Positions 45,319 to 54,811 of a stretch of DNA of 64,000 nt are shown here, piece after piece. Position numbers and translations under genes: made by a program. Source of the stretch: Pseudaquabacterium pictum (GTDB lineage: Bacteria; Pseudomonadota; Gammaproteobacteria; Burkholderiales; Burkholderiaceae_C); the NCBI RefSeq assembly GCF_005403045.1, contig NZ_BJCL01000002.1, forward strand, positions 496,001 through 560,000. Reading direction: 5' to 3'. Every line of letters starts with the position of its first letter. The first letter of the stretch is position 1. Below the pieces are notes generated by a model. The model saw only the letters and a program-made list of their open reading frames with translations. It was not told the origin of the DNA and did no database searches.

Positions 45319-46542
45319 TCAGGACTCGAACTTGATCCGCACCGCCGCCAGCGTGGTGCGGCTGCTGCCCACCGTGCCGCGCACTTCCACCTTGGCGCCC
45401 ACCACCAGGCCGGCGGCAGTGCCATTGGAGAAGATGACGCCGTCGCCGAAGCTGACGGTGATGCCACGCAGCACGAAGGTCCTGGCCGTGGCATCCACCG
45501 ACGTGATGCTGCCGTGCAGGCGGAACTGGCGGTCGTCGTCACCGCGGTGGCGGCTCTCCAGCGCCACCTTGCTGGCGACCAGCGTGCCGTTGGTCAGCGT
45601 GCCCTGCACTTCCACCTGCACGCCCAGGGCCAGGCCGGCGCTGCCGTCGGGGAAGCTGGCGGCGCTGGCATCGACCGGAATGCCGTCGATGCTGAAGGCG
45701 GTGGCCGAGGTGAAGGCGGTGATGGCGCCGCGCACATGGGCCTGGGCCGCGGTGGTGGTGCTGCGCACCTTGGCGCCCAGCGACTGCGCCTGCCAGACGC
45801 CGGCCACCGCCGTGGTGGCCAGCGTGACCCGCAGGCTCACGCCATCGGCCAGCGTGGCGGGCACGGTGGTGACGGCGGCGTAGCTGATGCTGGCGCCGCC
45901 GATGCGGAAGGTCCTGGCCGTGCTGTCCAGCGCGCTGACCGTGCCGCGCAGCTTGTAGCTGGTGGGGCTGTCTTCCCGCTCGATGCGGGTGGCCACGATG
46001 CGGCCGGTGGCGCTGTCGAGCAGGCCGTGCACCTCCACCACCGCGCCGCTGACCACCGCCGCCAGGCCGCCGGCCAGGCTGTCGTCGAACACCGTGGTGC
46101 CGGTCACGTCCACGCCCTGGCCCAGCACCGTCAGCGTGCCGGCGGCGGCGTCCACCGCCTCCACCGGGCCGGTGACCTCGCCGCCGAAGCGCACCGCATG
46201 GGCGCGGGCGGTGGCGCTGGCGCTGTCGATCGCGCTGCTGTCGATCTCCACCCGCATGCCCAGGCGCAGCGCGCTCACGGTCCGCACGGTGCCGCTGTCG
46301 TCGGTGACGGTGCTGGCGCTGTCGTCGAAGCGCACGCCGTTGACGATCACCGAGCCGAAGCCGGTGATCGTGCCCTGGGTGAAGGCCGCCGTGGTGGTGG
46401 ACGGCGTGGTGGTGGACGGCGTGGTGTCGGATGCGGTGCTGGCATCGCCGCCGCCGCCGCAGGCGGTGACCAGCAGCAGGGCCGACAAGGCCGCAGCGAG
46501 CAGGCCGCGGTGGGGGGCAAACAGGTGGTGAATGGGGTGCAT
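45319..46542 (-). CDS. DUF5666 domain lipoprotein (first gene of cassette)
   Basis: A 407-residue exported lipoprotein. The signal peptide ends in lipobox LLVTACGGGG (Cys at about residue 28). A Thr/Ser-rich linker with repeated STTTP units follows, then about four DUF5666 modules (GTITGFGSVIVNGVRFDD, LAGGLAAVVSGAVVEVHGLLD, RGTVSALDSTARTFRIGG, RGTVGSSRTTLAAVRIKFES). It is clearly homologous to the downstream DUF5666 protein, including a shared order of modules. The gene is the first of the leftward cassette; its promoter with a palindromic operator lies 42 bases upstream. Confidence 0.87.
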   Translation of the reverse strand: MHPIHHLFAPHRGLLAAALSALLLVTACGGGGDASTASDTTPSTTTPSTTTAAFTQGTITGFGSVIVNGVRFDDSASTVTDDSGTVRTVSALRLGMRVEIDSSAIDSASATARAHAVRFGGEVTGPVEAVDAAAGTLTVLGQGVDVTGTTVFDDSLAGGLAAVVSGAVVEVHGLLDSATGRIVATRIEREDSPTSYKLRGTVSALDSTARTFRIGGASISYAAVTTVPATLADGVSLRVTLATTAVAGVWQAQSLGAKVRSTTTAAQAHVRGAITAFTSATAFSIDGIPVDASAASFPDGSAGLALGVQVEVQGTLTNGTLVASKVALESRHRGDDDRQFRLHGSITSVDATARTFVLRGITVSFGDGVIFSNGTAAGLVVGAKVEVRGTVGSSRTTLAAVRIKFES

Positions 46543-46583
46543 GGTGGGTCTCCGTCAACCGGGCGTGAAGCCCGTGTGTTTGC

Positions 46584-46613
46584 ATCATATGTGCAACTTG
46601 CACATTTTATGAA
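46584..46613 (-). promoter_or_regulatory. Candidate promoter of the DUF5666/DUF6502 cassette
   Basis: On the minus strand TTCATA (46613-46608) and TATGAT (46589-46584) are separated by 18 bases. This gives a good -10 and moderate -35 match in an AT-rich island, about 42 bases before the DUF5666 start codon. The palindrome between them would place a repressor on the promoter. Confidence 0.6.
46589..46605. promoter_or_regulatory. Perfect 17-bp palindrome, probable operator
   Basis: ATGTGCAACTTGCACAT is two perfect 8-base half-sites around one central base. It almost exactly fills the spacer of the leftward promoter and lies in the divergent region with dinB. The binding protein is unknown. It does not match the LexA box. 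Confidence 0.75.
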
Positions 46614-46715
46614 ACAGCGATGTGTGACGATTCGCAAGCGCGGCCTGCGGACCGGGCGCCGTCTTGCGGCGCCGCACAATCCGGGCATGGCGTCCCCACG
46701 CTCTCTGCGCTCGCT

Positions 46716-46730
46716 GCCCCCCGAGGGGGC
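46716..46730. repeat. Short GC hairpin with flanking GCGCTCGCTG sequence, repeat-like
   Basis: GCCCCC and GGGGGC pair around CGA, preceded by CTCTCTGCGCTCGCTG. I recall this type of sequence as a scattered intergenic element in Burkholderiales genomes. It lies 37 bases upstream of dinB. Function unknown. Confidence 0.5.
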
Positions 46731-46766
46731 TGTCAGTCCTTCCGGAACGGCCGCGCGGGACTGACG

Positions 46767-47912
46767 ATGCCGCCGCGCCGCTGGATCGCCCACCTGGACA
46801 TGGATGCGTTCTATGCCTCGGTGGAGCTGCTGCGTTACCCGGAACTGAAGGGCATGCCGGTGGTCATCGGCGGCGGCCGGCGCCACCAGCCCGAGCAGCT
46901 GGCCGATGGCACGCGCCGCTTCGCCACACTGGCCGGCTATGCCGGCCGCGGCGTCATCACCACCGCCACCTACCCGGCGCGTGATCTCGGCGTGCACAGC
47001 GGCATGGGCCTGATGAAGGCGGCGCTGCGGGCGCCGCAGGCCGTGCTGCTGCCCACCGACTTCGAGCAGTACCGGGCCTACTCACGCCGCTTCAAGGCCG
47101 CGGTGGCCGAGCTGGCGCCGCTGATCGAGGACCGCGGCATCGACGAGATCTACATCGACCTGAGCGAGCTGCCCGGTGCGCAGGAAGCGGTGGCGCACGA
47201 TCCCAACGGCGGCGTGCGCGCCATCGCGCTGGACCTGAAGAACAACGTGCGGCGCGCCACCGGGCTGAGCTGCAGCATCGGCGTGACGCCGAACAAGCTG
47301 CTCTCCAAGATCGCCAGCGACCTGGACAAGCCCGACGGCCTGACCCTGCTGACCCGGGCCGACATCCCGCAGCGCATCTGGCCGCTGCCGGCGCGGCGCA
47401 TCAACGGCATCGGCCCCAAGGCCGGCGCCAGGCTGGAGGCGCTGGGCATCAGCACCATCGGCGACATCGCGGCGAAAGACCGCGCCTGGCTGGTGCAGCA
47501 CTTCGGCGCGCACCACGGCGTTTGGCTGCACGATGCCAGCCACGGCGTCGACGACCGCCCGGTGGTGACCCACAGCGAGCCGGTCAGCATGAGCCGCGAA
47601 ACCACCTTCGACCGCGACCTGCATGCCCGCCGCGACAAGGCCGAGCTGGGCACGATCTTCACCCGGCTGGCCGAACAGGTGGCCGCCGACCTGCAGCGCA
47701 AGGGCTACCAGGGCCGCACCATCGGCATCAAGCTGCGCTTCGAGGACTTCAAGACGGTGACCCGCGACATGACGGTGGACCTGCCCACCGCCGAGGCCGC
47801 CACCATCCGCCTGGCCGCCGGCCTGTGCCTGAAGCGGGTGGATCTGACGCGGCGCATCCGCCTGCTGGGCGTGCGGGTGGGCACGCTGCAGCGGGCGCCG
47901 GGGCTGACCTGA
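46767..47912 (+). CDS. dinB: DNA polymerase IV-like Y-family polymerase
   Basis: A 381-residue translesion polymerase. Catalytic acidic motif IAHLDMDAFYASVELLRYPELKG is at residues 7-29, and the second acidic motif as GIDEIYIDLSE (about residues 128-138), a variant of the usual SIDEAYLD. A thumb helix-hairpin-helix reads INGIGPKAGARLEALGI, and the little-finger domain follows to the end. I see no obvious clamp-binding QLxLF peptide at the C-terminus, which is unusual for DinB and may reduce or change processivity. The ATG at 46767 directly precedes the motif; an upstream in-frame extension lacks conservation. No LexA box is visible upstream. Confidence 0.92.
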   Translation: MPPRRWIAHLDMDAFYASVELLRYPELKGMPVVIGGGRRHQPEQLADGTRRFATLAGYAGRGVITTATYPARDLGVHSGMGLMKAALRAPQAVLLPTDFEQYRAYSRRFKAAVAELAPLIEDRGIDEIYIDLSELPGAQEAVAHDPNGGVRAIALDLKNNVRRATGLSCSIGVTPNKLLSKIASDLDKPDGLTLLTRADIPQRIWPLPARRINGIGPKAGARLEALGISTIGDIAAKDRAWLVQHFGAHHGVWLHDASHGVDDRPVVTHSEPVSMSRETTFDRDLHARRDKAELGTIFTRLAEQVAADLQRKGYQGRTIGIKLRFEDFKTVTRDMTVDLPTAEAATIRLAAGLCLKRVDLTRRIRLLGVRVGTLQRAPGLT

Positions 47913-47922
47913 CCAGCGCGGT

Positions 47923-47972
47923 CAGCGCCGCGGCGCTGGAGGGTTGCAAGCGTCAGCGCCGCGGCGCTGACG
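47923..47972. terminator. Twin palindromes between convergent dinB and DUF454 genes
   Basis: A 16-bp perfect palindrome, CAGCGCCGCGGCGCTG, occurs at 47923-47938 and again at 47954-47969. The second copy extends to a 22-bp perfect palindrome (47951-47972) that contains the DUF454 stop codon. Either can fold as a very stable hairpin and could serve as a bidirectional terminator. There are no T-tracts. Confidence 0.6.
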
Positions 47973-48363
47973 TGGGCAAGCGCCACATCCAGAGGCCCAC
48001 CGCCAGGCAGCACAGCGCCGGCAGCCAGCACCAGCGCAGCGGCAGCACCCAGGCCGCCCAGGCGCTGCCCACGGCCATCATGACCCATGCCAGCTGCTTG
48101 GCCCGCAGCGGCATGGCGTGGCGGCTGCGCCAGTCGGCGATCAGCGGGCCGAAGCGCGGATGCGCCAGCAGCCAGGCGTCCAGCCGGGCGCTGCCACGCG
48201 AGAAGCAGAACGCCGCCAGCAGCACGAAGGGCGTGGTGGGCAGCAGCGGCAGGAAGATGCCGACAATGCCAGCGGCCAACGCCAGCACACCGGCCGTGCC
48301 CCACAGCATGCGCTGCCACAGCGGGCGCGCAGGCGCAGGGAAGGCGTCATCGGGCCGGTGCAT
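47953..48363 (-). CDS. DUF454 (YbaN-like) inner-membrane protein
   Basis: A 136-residue membrane protein. The DUF454 motif GIVGIFLPLLPTTPFVLLAAFCFSRGSARLDAWLLAHPRFG is plainly visible (about residues 33-73), followed by WRSRHAMPLRAKQLA and two more hydrophobic helices near the C-terminus. Function of the family is unknown. Start at 48363 (MHRPDD) or at 48372 (three residues earlier); neither has a strong ribosome site. Convergent with dinB, divergent from the hemerythrin gene. The stop lies inside a 22-bp palindrome. Confidence 0.9.
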   Translation of the reverse strand: MHRPDDAFPAPARPLWQRMLWGTAGVLALAAGIVGIFLPLLPTTPFVLLAAFCFSRGSARLDAWLLAHPRFGPLIADWRSRHAMPLRAKQLAWVMMAVGSAWAAWVLPLRWCWLPALCCLAVGLWMWRLPTSAPRR

Positions 48364-48468
48364 CGCCTGCATGCTAGCTGCGCGGCCCGCCACGCTTTGA
48401 CCTCGCGCAGACCCGCCACGCGCGGCCGGGTTACGCTCCAGCCTTCCGAGACTGACCCCGACAACGCC

Positions 48469-48945
48469 ATGACCGCGCTGACCTGGAACGAATCCCTCGC
48501 GCTGAACAACGCCCAGATGGACCGCACCCATGAAGAGTTCGTGGACCTGCTGGCCGCCTGCGCCACCGCCCTGCCCGGCCCCGATGCCGACCTGCTGCAG
48601 GCGTTCGACCTGCTCACGCTGCACACGGTGGAGCATTTCGCGCAGGAAGACCGCTGGATGGCTGCCACCGGCTTCGCCCCGGCCAACTGCCATGCCTACC
48701 AGCACCAGGCCGTGCTGGCGGTGATGCAGGAATGTGTCAAGCGGGCCCGCGAAGGTGGTGATTTCGAGCCGCTGCGCCTGGCGGTGGGCGAGCTGGCGAC
48801 CTGGTTCCCGCAGCACGCGCAGAGCATGGATGCCGCCCTGGCACAGCACCTGGAAAGCCTGCAGTTCGACCCCGCCACCGGCCAGTGCGCCCGCGCCCTG
48901 CCGGCCGAGGCCCAGAGCGGCTGCGGCGGCAGCAGCTGCAGCTGA
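48469..48945 (+). CDS. Bacteriohemerythrin-like domain protein
   Basis: A 158-residue hemerythrin fold protein that should bind oxygen, or sense it or store iron, with a di-iron site. Metal ligands fit: RTHEEF, HTVEHFAQED (HxxxE), CHAYQH and FPQHAQSMD (HxxxxD). Residues 10-115 form the four-helix bundle. The C-terminal tail is Cys/Gly-rich (GCGGSSCS), unusual for the family and perhaps another metal or redox site. ATG at 48469. The LysR regulator follows 26 bases downstream in the same direction and may be co-transcribed. Confidence 0.9.
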   Translation: MTALTWNESLALNNAQMDRTHEEFVDLLAACATALPGPDADLLQAFDLLTLHTVEHFAQEDRWMAATGFAPANCHAYQHQAVLAVMQECVKRAREGGDFEPLRLAVGELATWFPQHAQSMDAALAQHLESLQFDPATGQCARALPAEAQSGCGGSSCS

Positions 48946-48971
48946 CCAGCCACCAGCCGCCACAGCTGCCG

Positions 48972-49904
48972 ATGGCAGACCGCGCCAGCGATCTGCGCCT
49001 GCCCAGCCTGGACGGCCTGCGCGCGGTCGACGCCGCCGCCCGCCTGGGCAGCTTCGAGCGTGCCGCCGCAGTGCTGGCCATCACCGCCAGCGCGGTGGCC
49101 AAGCGCGTGGCGGCGGTGGAAGACCTGCTGGGCACACCGCTGTTCATCCGCAACGGCCGCGCGCTGCAGCCCACGCCCGCCTGCCTGGATTACCTGCCGC
49201 CGGTGCGGGCGGCGCTGGCCCTGCTGGCGCAGATGCCGCAGCACCAGCGGCCCCATGCCCGCGCCCGCCGGCTGCGCATCAGCGCACCGCCCACCTTCGC
49301 CCGCCTGGTGCTGGTGCCGGCGCTGGAGGACTTCAGCCGTGCCCACCCCGGCGTCGACCTGGAGGTGGTGCTGTCCATCCCCTTCCTGGACAACCCCGAC
49401 CACAGCGCCGCCCAGGCCGATGTGGCGGTGCGCCATGGCGACCCGCAGGCCCTGGGCGGCACGGTGCTGATGCACGACGTGGTGCTGCCGGTGGCCGCGC
49501 CCGCCCTGCTGCAGCGGCTGGACTGGCCCGCCGCCGCGGCCACGCCGGCCGATCTGGCCCGCCTGCCGCTGCTTCGCACGCCGGTGGAACCCTGGGCGCC
49601 GTGGTTCCGTGCCGCCGGCCTGCCCTGGCCGGAGCCCGACCAGGGCCCACGCCTGGTCGACCTGGGCCTGACGCTGGAGGCCGCGCTGGGCGGCCAGGGT
49701 GTGGCCCTGGCGCGGCCGGCGCTGGCCCGGCGCTGGCTGGCGGACGGCAGCCTGGTGCCGCTGTTCGCGCTGACGGCCCGGCCGGCCCACCAGTACCTGC
49801 ACCTGCCGGTGGCCGGCGGCGGCCTGGCGGCCGAGTTCGGCCGCTGGCTGGTGGACGTGGGCCAGGCCGCGGCCACCGAGGGCCTGGCGGCGCTGCGGCG
49901 CTGA
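48972..49904 (+). CDS. LysR family transcriptional regulator (GcvA-like)
   Basis: A 310-residue regulator. The N-terminal winged HTH is LPSLDGLRAVDAAARLGSFERAA, with the recognition helix in ITASAVAKRVAAVEDLLGTPLFIR (about residues 10-68). The C-terminal co-inducer domain (about 95-300) includes LRISAPPTFARLVLVPALEDF and DVAVRHGDPQ. The start at 48972 gives the usual spacing to the HTH. It precedes the alpha-hydroxyacid dehydrogenase gene in the same direction (116-base gap) and may regulate it or the upstream hemerythrin. The effector is unknown. Confidence 0.92.
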   Translation: MADRASDLRLPSLDGLRAVDAAARLGSFERAAAVLAITASAVAKRVAAVEDLLGTPLFIRNGRALQPTPACLDYLPPVRAALALLAQMPQHQRPHARARRLRISAPPTFARLVLVPALEDFSRAHPGVDLEVVLSIPFLDNPDHSAAQADVAVRHGDPQALGGTVLMHDVVLPVAAPALLQRLDWPAAAATPADLARLPLLRTPVEPWAPWFRAAGLPWPEPDQGPRLVDLGLTLEAALGGQGVALARPALARRWLADGSLVPLFALTARPAHQYLHLPVAGGGLAAEFGRWLVDVGQAAATEGLAALRR

Positions 49905-50020
49905 TGCTGCCGGCCGGAACAAGCTTCCGCCCAGGCCGGCCCAGCTTTCCGGCGTCACCTCCCCGGCGCGGCAGGCGGGCCGCTACGATGCGCCGGCCGT
50001 CAGAACACCAGGAGACCCCC

Positions 50021-51178
50021 GTGCCCGTGATCACCACCATCGAAGACCTGCGCCAGCTGGCCGAGAAGCGCGTGCCGCGCATGTTCTACGACTATGCCGA
50101 CTCTGGCAGCTGGACCGAAGGCACCTACCGCGCCAACGCCGCCGACTTCCAGGGCATCCAGCTGCGCCAGCGGGTGGCGGTGAACATGGAGAACCGCAGC
50201 ACCGCCACCACCCTGGTGGGCAGCATCCCGGCCAAGATGCCGGTGGTCATCGCCCCGGTGGGTCTGACCGGCATGCAGCATGCCGACGGCGAGATCCACG
50301 CCGCCCGCGCGGCCGAGAAGTTCGGCATCCCGTTCACGCTGAGCACGATGAGCATCTGCTCGATCGAGGACATCGCTCAACACACCAGCGCGCCGTTCAT
50401 CTTCCAGCTCTACATGATGCGCGACCGCGAGGCCATGGCCCGCATGATCGACCGCTGCAAGGCCGCCAAGTGCAGCGCCCTGGTGCTGACGCTGGACCTG
50501 CAGGTGATCGGCCAGCGCCACAAGGATCTGAAGAACGGCCTGACCGCGCCACCGCGGCCGACGCTGAAGAACATCGTCAACCTGATGACCAAGCCGCGCT
50601 GGTGCCTAGGCATGGCCGGCACGCGCCGGCGCAGCTTCGGCAACCTGGTGGGCCATGTGAAGGGCGTGTCCGACATGAGCAGCCTGGCCGCCTGGACCAA
50701 CGAGCAGTTCGACCCGCGGCTGAACTGGGACGATGTGAAGTGGGTCAAGCAGCAGTGGGGCGGCAAGCTGATCCTCAAGGGCATCATGGACGTGGAAGAC
50801 GCGCAGCTGGCGGTGCAGAGCGGTGCCGATGCCATCGTCGTCAGCAACCACGGCGGCCGCCAGCTCGACGGCGCGCCCAGCAGCATCAGCGCGCTGCCGG
50901 CCATCGTGGCGGCGGTGGGCAGCCAGATCGAGGTGTGGATGGACGGCGGCATCCGCATGGGCCAGGACGTGCTGAAGGCCTGGGCCCTGGGCGCCCGCGG
51001 CACGATGATCGGCCGCGCGATGGTCTACGGCCTGGGCGCGATGGGCGAGGCCGGTGTCACCAAGGCGCTGCAGATCCTGCACAAGGAGCTGGACATCACC
51101 ATGGCCTTCTGCGGCCACACCGACATCCAGAACGTCGACACCCGCATCCTGCTGCCGGGCACCTACCCCGTGGCCTGA
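50021..51178 (+). CDS. lldD: FMN-dependent alpha-hydroxyacid dehydrogenase (L-lactate dehydrogenase type)
   Basis: A 385-residue flavoprotein. The family sequence YDYADSGSWTEGTYRANAADF is near residue 23, FMN-binding PVGLTGMQHADGE near 80, the QLYMMRDRE stretch near 130, and the active-site motif SNHGGRQLDGAPSSISALP (catalytic His) near 275, then DGGIRMGQDVLKA. It oxidises L-lactate or another 2-hydroxyacid, passing electrons to quinone or oxygen. The start is GTG at 50021, with AGGAG seven bases upstream. The 3' end overlaps the convergent cupin gene by 16 bases. Which hydroxyacid is used cannot be said from sequence alone. Confidence 0.93.
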   Translation: MPVITTIEDLRQLAEKRVPRMFYDYADSGSWTEGTYRANAADFQGIQLRQRVAVNMENRSTATTLVGSIPAKMPVVIAPVGLTGMQHADGEIHAARAAEKFGIPFTLSTMSICSIEDIAQHTSAPFIFQLYMMRDREAMARMIDRCKAAKCSALVLTLDLQVIGQRHKDLKNGLTAPPRPTLKNIVNLMTKPRWCLGMAGTRRRSFGNLVGHVKGVSDMSSLAAWTNEQFDPRLNWDDVKWVKQQWGGKLILKGIMDVEDAQLAVQSGADAIVVSNHGGRQLDGAPSSISALPAIVAAVGSQIEVWMDGGIRMGQDVLKAWALGARGTMIGRAMVYGLGAMGEAGVTKALQILHKELDITMAFCGHTDIQNVDTRILLPGTYPVA

Positions 51179-51579
51179 GCGGCATCACCTTCTTCAACGC
51201 TGTCGACCAGCTCGGTCGCGAAGTCGCCCGGCATCACGATCTCCAGCAGTTCCAGGTCGTCGCTGTGGCCCAGCTCGCGGTGGCGGATGCCGGGCGGCTG
51301 GTGCACGCAGCTGCCGGCCTCCAGCCGCACGGCACCCTGGCCTTCGTATTCGAACGCGATCCAGCCCTGCAGCACATAGACCAGCTGGAAGCTGGTGCGG
51401 TGCAGGTGCGGCTGGCTGGCGAAGTCGGCGCCGTCGGCGGCGCGGATCACATGCGCCACCACCCGGCCATCGGTGGCGGCGTGGATGCCCAGATCGCGGT
51501 ACTCGAAGAACGCCCGCAGCCCGCGGGTGAACCGGGCATCGCGGGCATGGCTGACGGCAAAGCGGCTGGCGGTGGGCAT
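51163..51579 (-). CDS. Cupin domain protein
   Basis: A 138-residue single-domain cupin. Metal ligands lie in QPHLHRTSFQLVYVLQGWIAFEYEG (motif 1, HxH and later Glu) and in HQPPGIRHRELGHS (motif 2 His). Small cupins serve as dioxygenases, isomerases or binding proteins; no specific activity can be assigned. It is antisense-overlapped at its 3' end with lldD, and its start lies 25 bases from the end of nothing else on this strand; the protease gene ends just to the right at 51605. Codon use is normal for the window. Confidence 0.88.
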   Translation of the reverse strand: MPTASRFAVSHARDARFTRGLRAFFEYRDLGIHAATDGRVVAHVIRAADGADFASQPHLHRTSFQLVYVLQGWIAFEYEGQGAVRLEAGSCVHQPPGIRHRELGHSDDLELLEIVMPGDFATELVDSVEEGDAAQATG

Positions 51580-51604
51580 CGGCGGGTCTCCGGCGGGGGT
51601 GGCG

Positions 51605-52396
51605 TCAGGGGCGGTCGATCAGCGCGCGCAGGTGGCTGACCGGGATGGCGTAGCTGATGCCCGAGGGGGAACTGAGCAGGCTCTCGCGCCCGTTCTTCAC
51701 CAGCACCATGTTCACCAGGCCCAGCACCTGGCCGGTCTCGGCATCGAGCAGCGGGCCGCCGCTGTTGCCGGGATAGGCGGTCGCATCGAGCTGGTAGATG
51801 TCGAACGGCGGCTGGCGCAGCCGGGCCACGGCAGCCGCATCCAGCCGGGCGGCATCGGGCGGCGGCAGCGCAAACGGCGCGATCGACGCGACGATGCCGC
51901 GGTGGGTGACCGGCGAAAAGCCCAGCAGCCCGCCCAGCGGGAAGCCGATCAGCGCCACCGCCTGGCCTTCGCGCGCCGGCTGCGTGGCCAGCGTCAGCGT
52001 GGGCAGCGGCGGGCCCTCCAGCCGCAGCACGGCGAGGTCCCGCAGGCGGTCGACCGACACCACCACCAGCTTGCGCACCGGCAGCTGCGCCTCGTTGCCG
52101 GTGCGCGGGGCGCCGGCGGGCAGCAGGGCCAGTTGAGCCAGCGCCTGCGGATCGTCGGGCAGCACGTGGGCGTTGGTGGCCACCAGCCGGCCGTCGCCCA
52201 CGCCGAAGCCGGTGCCGCGGAACGTGAAGCGCGGACTGGCCAGCGGATCGAACACGCCGATGGCCACCACCGCCGGCCGGGCGGCGGCCACCACTTCGGG
52301 CAGGCCGGCGCGGGCCGGCGCCGTGGCCGTGGCCCAGGCCAGGCCGGCCAGCAGCAACGCGCGGCGCGCGGGAAGATGGACAGTTGGCAGTGGCAC
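51605..52396 (-). CDS. Trypsin-like serine protease (S1/DegP-type)
   Basis: A protease domain of about 263 residues when started at the GTG at 52396; a TTG at 52459 would give 284 residues and overlap the kinase end. A signal peptide (ALLLAGLAWATATAPARA) points to periplasmic export. The catalytic triad is visible: His in ATNAHVL, Asp in LRDLAVL and Ser in YPGNSGGPLLDAETG. No PDZ domain follows, so it is a short, stand-alone HtrA-like peptidase. It sits downstream of the PAS histidine kinase on the same strand and may be co-expressed with it. Confidence 0.88.
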   Translation of the reverse strand: MPLPTVHLPARRALLLAGLAWATATAPARAGLPEVVAAARPAVVAIGVFDPLASPRFTFRGTGFGVGDGRLVATNAHVLPDDPQALAQLALLPAGAPRTGNEAQLPVRKLVVVSVDRLRDLAVLRLEGPPLPTLTLATQPAREGQAVALIGFPLGGLLGFSPVTHRGIVASIAPFALPPPDAARLDAAAVARLRQPPFDIYQLDATAYPGNSGGPLLDAETGQVLGLVNMVLVKNGRESLLSSPSGISYAIPVSHLRALIDRP

Positions 52397-52424
52397 GGTG
52401 TGGGCGGCTCGGGTGGCGGGTGGC

Positions 52425-53918
<1,494 letters not shown>

Positions 53919-53929
53919 GGTGGCAGGCG

Positions 53930-54754
53930 CTAGTCGCCCACTGCCGCCCGGTAGGCATGCCACGAGGCATGGCCGACCACCGGACCGGCCACCAGCAGGC
54001 CGGCGAACCACGGCAGCATCGCCAGCACCACGATGGCGGTGATCAGCGCGCCCCACCACAGCAGCACCGCCGGCTGGGTCAGCACCAGGCGCAGGCTGGT
54101 CAGCCCGGCGGTGATGGCGTCGACCGGGCGGTCGAGGATCATCGGGATCGACACCACGCTGACGGCGAAGATCAGCCCGGCGAAGAAGCCGCCCACCAGC
54201 AGGTAGGCGATGATGAACTGCAGGTTCTCGGGGTCGAGCAGGGCCACCAGCGAGCCCTTGAAATCGGGCATGCCGTCGAAGCTGACGGCGAAGACGATCA
54301 GCGAGGCGCGGCCCCACAGCATCTCCAGCACCAGCAGCACGAAGCCGAAGATCGCCAGCGTGCCGGTGCGCTGGTCCCAGGCCAGCAGGGAATCGCCCAG
54401 GTCGGGCGTCTCGCCGCGCTCGAGGTGGCGGCTGGCCTGGTAGAGACCCAGGCAGAAGAACGGGCCGGTCAGCAGGAAGCCGGCCGACAGCGCCAGCACA
54501 TAGGCCGGCGCATGCTGGAACACCGTCATCAGCAGCCAGCCCATGGCCATGAAGCAGCCGCCGTAGAACAGGCCGATGCCCGGGCAGCGGATGAAATCCC
54601 GCCAGCCGGCGGCCAGCCAGCGCAGCGGATCGGCGAAGCCCAGCGGCCGCAGCGGCAGCAGCAAGGTGCTGCGCTCGGCCTCGGTGCCGGCCGGGCTGCC
54701 CTCGGTCGGGCTGGGCTCGGCCAGCGTGGCGGATTCAGGCGACGAGGGTTGCAT
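53930..54754 (-). CDS. DUF2189 inner-membrane protein
   Basis: A 274-residue polytopic membrane protein. The start is soluble and acidic, then RPLGFADPLRWLAAGWRDFIRCPGIGLFYGG begins the DUF2189 domain, with about six to seven hydrophobic helices from residue 60 to 270. GLYQASRHLERGE and DRPVDAITAGLTSLRLVLT are recognisable family segments. The domain is common in proteobacteria and lacks a proven role. It lies between lspA (57 bases upstream) and the PAS kinase (11 bases downstream) on the same strand. Confidence 0.9.
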   Translation of the reverse strand: MQPSSPESATLAEPSPTEGSPAGTEAERSTLLLPLRPLGFADPLRWLAAGWRDFIRCPGIGLFYGGCFMAMGWLLMTVFQHAPAYVLALSAGFLLTGPFFCLGLYQASRHLERGETPDLGDSLLAWDQRTGTLAIFGFVLLVLEMLWGRASLIVFAVSFDGMPDFKGSLVALLDPENLQFIIAYLLVGGFFAGLIFAVSVVSIPMILDRPVDAITAGLTSLRLVLTQPAVLLWWGALITAIVVLAMLPWFAGLLVAGPVVGHASWHAYRAAVGD

Positions 54755-54811
54755 GGCCTGCCAGGGTAGCGCCAGCCGGGTGGCGGCGCCATGCGGGCAG
54801 TCCCGCGGCGC

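Noticed and set aside
46589-46605. CRP/FNR site
   Set aside because: Half-site TGTGCAA lacks the TGTGA/TTGAT half-site and the six-base spacer of CRP/FNR sites.
46543-46766. LexA box (SOS operator) between the DUF5666 cassette and dinB
   Set aside because: No CTG-N10-CAG sequence is present; the palindrome ATGTGCAA-C-TTGCACAT has a different sequence.
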